DNA from: Mesostigma viride
Lineage: Eukaryota; Streptophyta; Mesostigmatophyceae; Mesostigmatales; Mesostigmataceae
Length of the DNA: 64,000 nt
Direction of reading: 5' to 3'
Assembly (NCBI GenBank): GCA_009746045.1
Contig: RPFO01000167.1
Location: 1,177,574-1,241,573, forward strand
The number at the start of each line of letters is the position of its first letter. The stretch's first letter is position 1. The position numbers were made by a program, and so were the translations under genes. Positions 63,040 to 64,000 of the stretch are shown piece after piece. The notes beneath the pieces were generated by a model, which saw only the letters and a program-made list of their open reading frames with translations, was not told the origin of the DNA and searched no databases.

Positions 63040-64000
63040 CTGAAAGGCCCAACCAGATCGCAAGTCATCAGCGTGCGGGGTAGACAGTGAACGCAAGCGA
63101 ATAGCAGAAGGCAGTCACGAAAGCGTGCTACCCAAGTGGTCATTAGAGCATGCAAACCCACCGTCAGAACATCCATGGGCGGAGCCTAACGGCGGGGTAC
63201 CCCAGAGAACATCTTTAAACTCTTGTGGCTGAATGTGGGGAGCAACATGAGGTGGTTCCCCCTTCCCAGCTCCATCCCCTTGCCATCATACACACATGCG
63301 CACACATACACATGCACGCATACACACCGTCGCATGGTCACGCACTCCCTTGTTCTCACAGACACAAAGACAGACAGGCTAATCTGCAAAGCCCAGTGAA
63401 TCCGACTTGGGGCGCTGTAAGTGACAATGTCTGGAGTCCCCTAAGCTTGATACCGTTACTGGCCCCTCACCATGGGCTATATACCGGAAGACCATTTTGT
63501 TGTCAACGAACCAAGGGTCTACTCATGGCAACAAACATCGCAACGCGGCCACTCATGCCTGCAGTTTCAAGAAACCTGTCTCTTGTAATGTTTCAATGCA
63601 GATAGGTGACAAAGGCCGCCATCTAGGCCCCTCTCCATGTCTACTAGGTGCGAGGGTCCAGCATACGAGCGACCCGCCGCTTGTTGCAGATAGATGACAA
63701 ACATAGGGCCGCCGTCTGGGATCCCCTTGGCCATTCTCCTCGTCTTTCTATCATGCTTTGCTTTCGCGAAACCATGGGCATGGGTTGGGTCACTATGGTC
63801 ACAACATACCACGTGAGACTAGACTTCTGGCAAAGGGGTTTTGCATGCGCCAGAGCTCTCCAGTCGAAAGCTTAGTCAATGGGGGCATCCCGTCGGTGGA
63901 AAAAAGGAGTCCCATGCTCCGTGACCAGATAAAGGTCAAGAGCTAAACGAAAACAACGTGGACGTTCTAAGCATACCACGCTTGCCCACGGAAACAACAA
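63040..64000. other. intron or upstream sequence of the membrane protein gene
   Basis: Contains an ACACATG/CACACA-rich run at 63287-63365. No further exon with good splice sites was recognised on the minus strand. Confidence 0.4.

Overview
This is a eukaryotic nuclear-type window: it has GT-AG introns, several retrotransposon superfamilies, microsatellites and minisatellites, and only a few host-like genes. No rRNA, tRNA, CRISPR array or bacterial operon was seen. A repeat-rich unicellular alga or related protist fits best, because the endonuclease-type LINE 3' ends, the AMN1-type leucine-rich repeat gene and the polytopic membrane protein look like genes known from algae. The lineage cannot be fixed from the sequence alone.

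Layout. 0-1 kb: a broken OTU-protease-like gene on the minus strand. 1-10 kb: dispersed repeats, including a 450-bp foldback element with a poly-G/poly-C core (3675-4124), a 2.3-kb structured block flanked by a 16-bp direct repeat (5021-7299), two SINE-like copies and a long trinucleotide repeat. 12-13.4 kb: an intact intronless 460-aa LRR gene. 13.6-23.1 kb: LINE fragments, one of them split by a very young, complete Copia-like element (15213-23038, 617-bp LTRs with 2 differences, target duplication CCTTC). 23.5-41.6 kb: a nest of insertions. A LINE (24846-41603) is split by a small non-autonomous LTR element (26945-40958), whose right LTR is split by a 12.4-kb Gypsy element (28122-40537), whose RT is split by a 785-bp inverted-repeat element (33348-34132). 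Each LTR insertion has its own 5-bp target duplication (CCAAC, CCGAA). 41.6-50.5 kb: more LINE copies, one carrying a 653-bp near-perfect palindrome with TTAA duplications (44255-44907). 50.56-63.04 kb: a host gene on the minus strand with eight recognisable exons whose splice phases all match. It encodes a multi-pass membrane protein with a 742-residue low-complexity tail. Its introns hold several minisatellites, the largest about 1.5 kb of an 18-bp unit.

Most striking points. (1) The Copia-like element has its integrase upstream of its protease, an extra 235-aa ORF before gag, and gag and pol in one frame separated by a single UGA. (2) The Gypsy element carries a separate small ORF with an RNase H1-type hybrid-binding domain before gag and extra ORFs between integrase and the 3' LTR. 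(3) The 5021-7299 block looks retroposed, contains a full-length and an internally deleted version of the same unit, is rich in strong hairpins, and matches no family I recognise.
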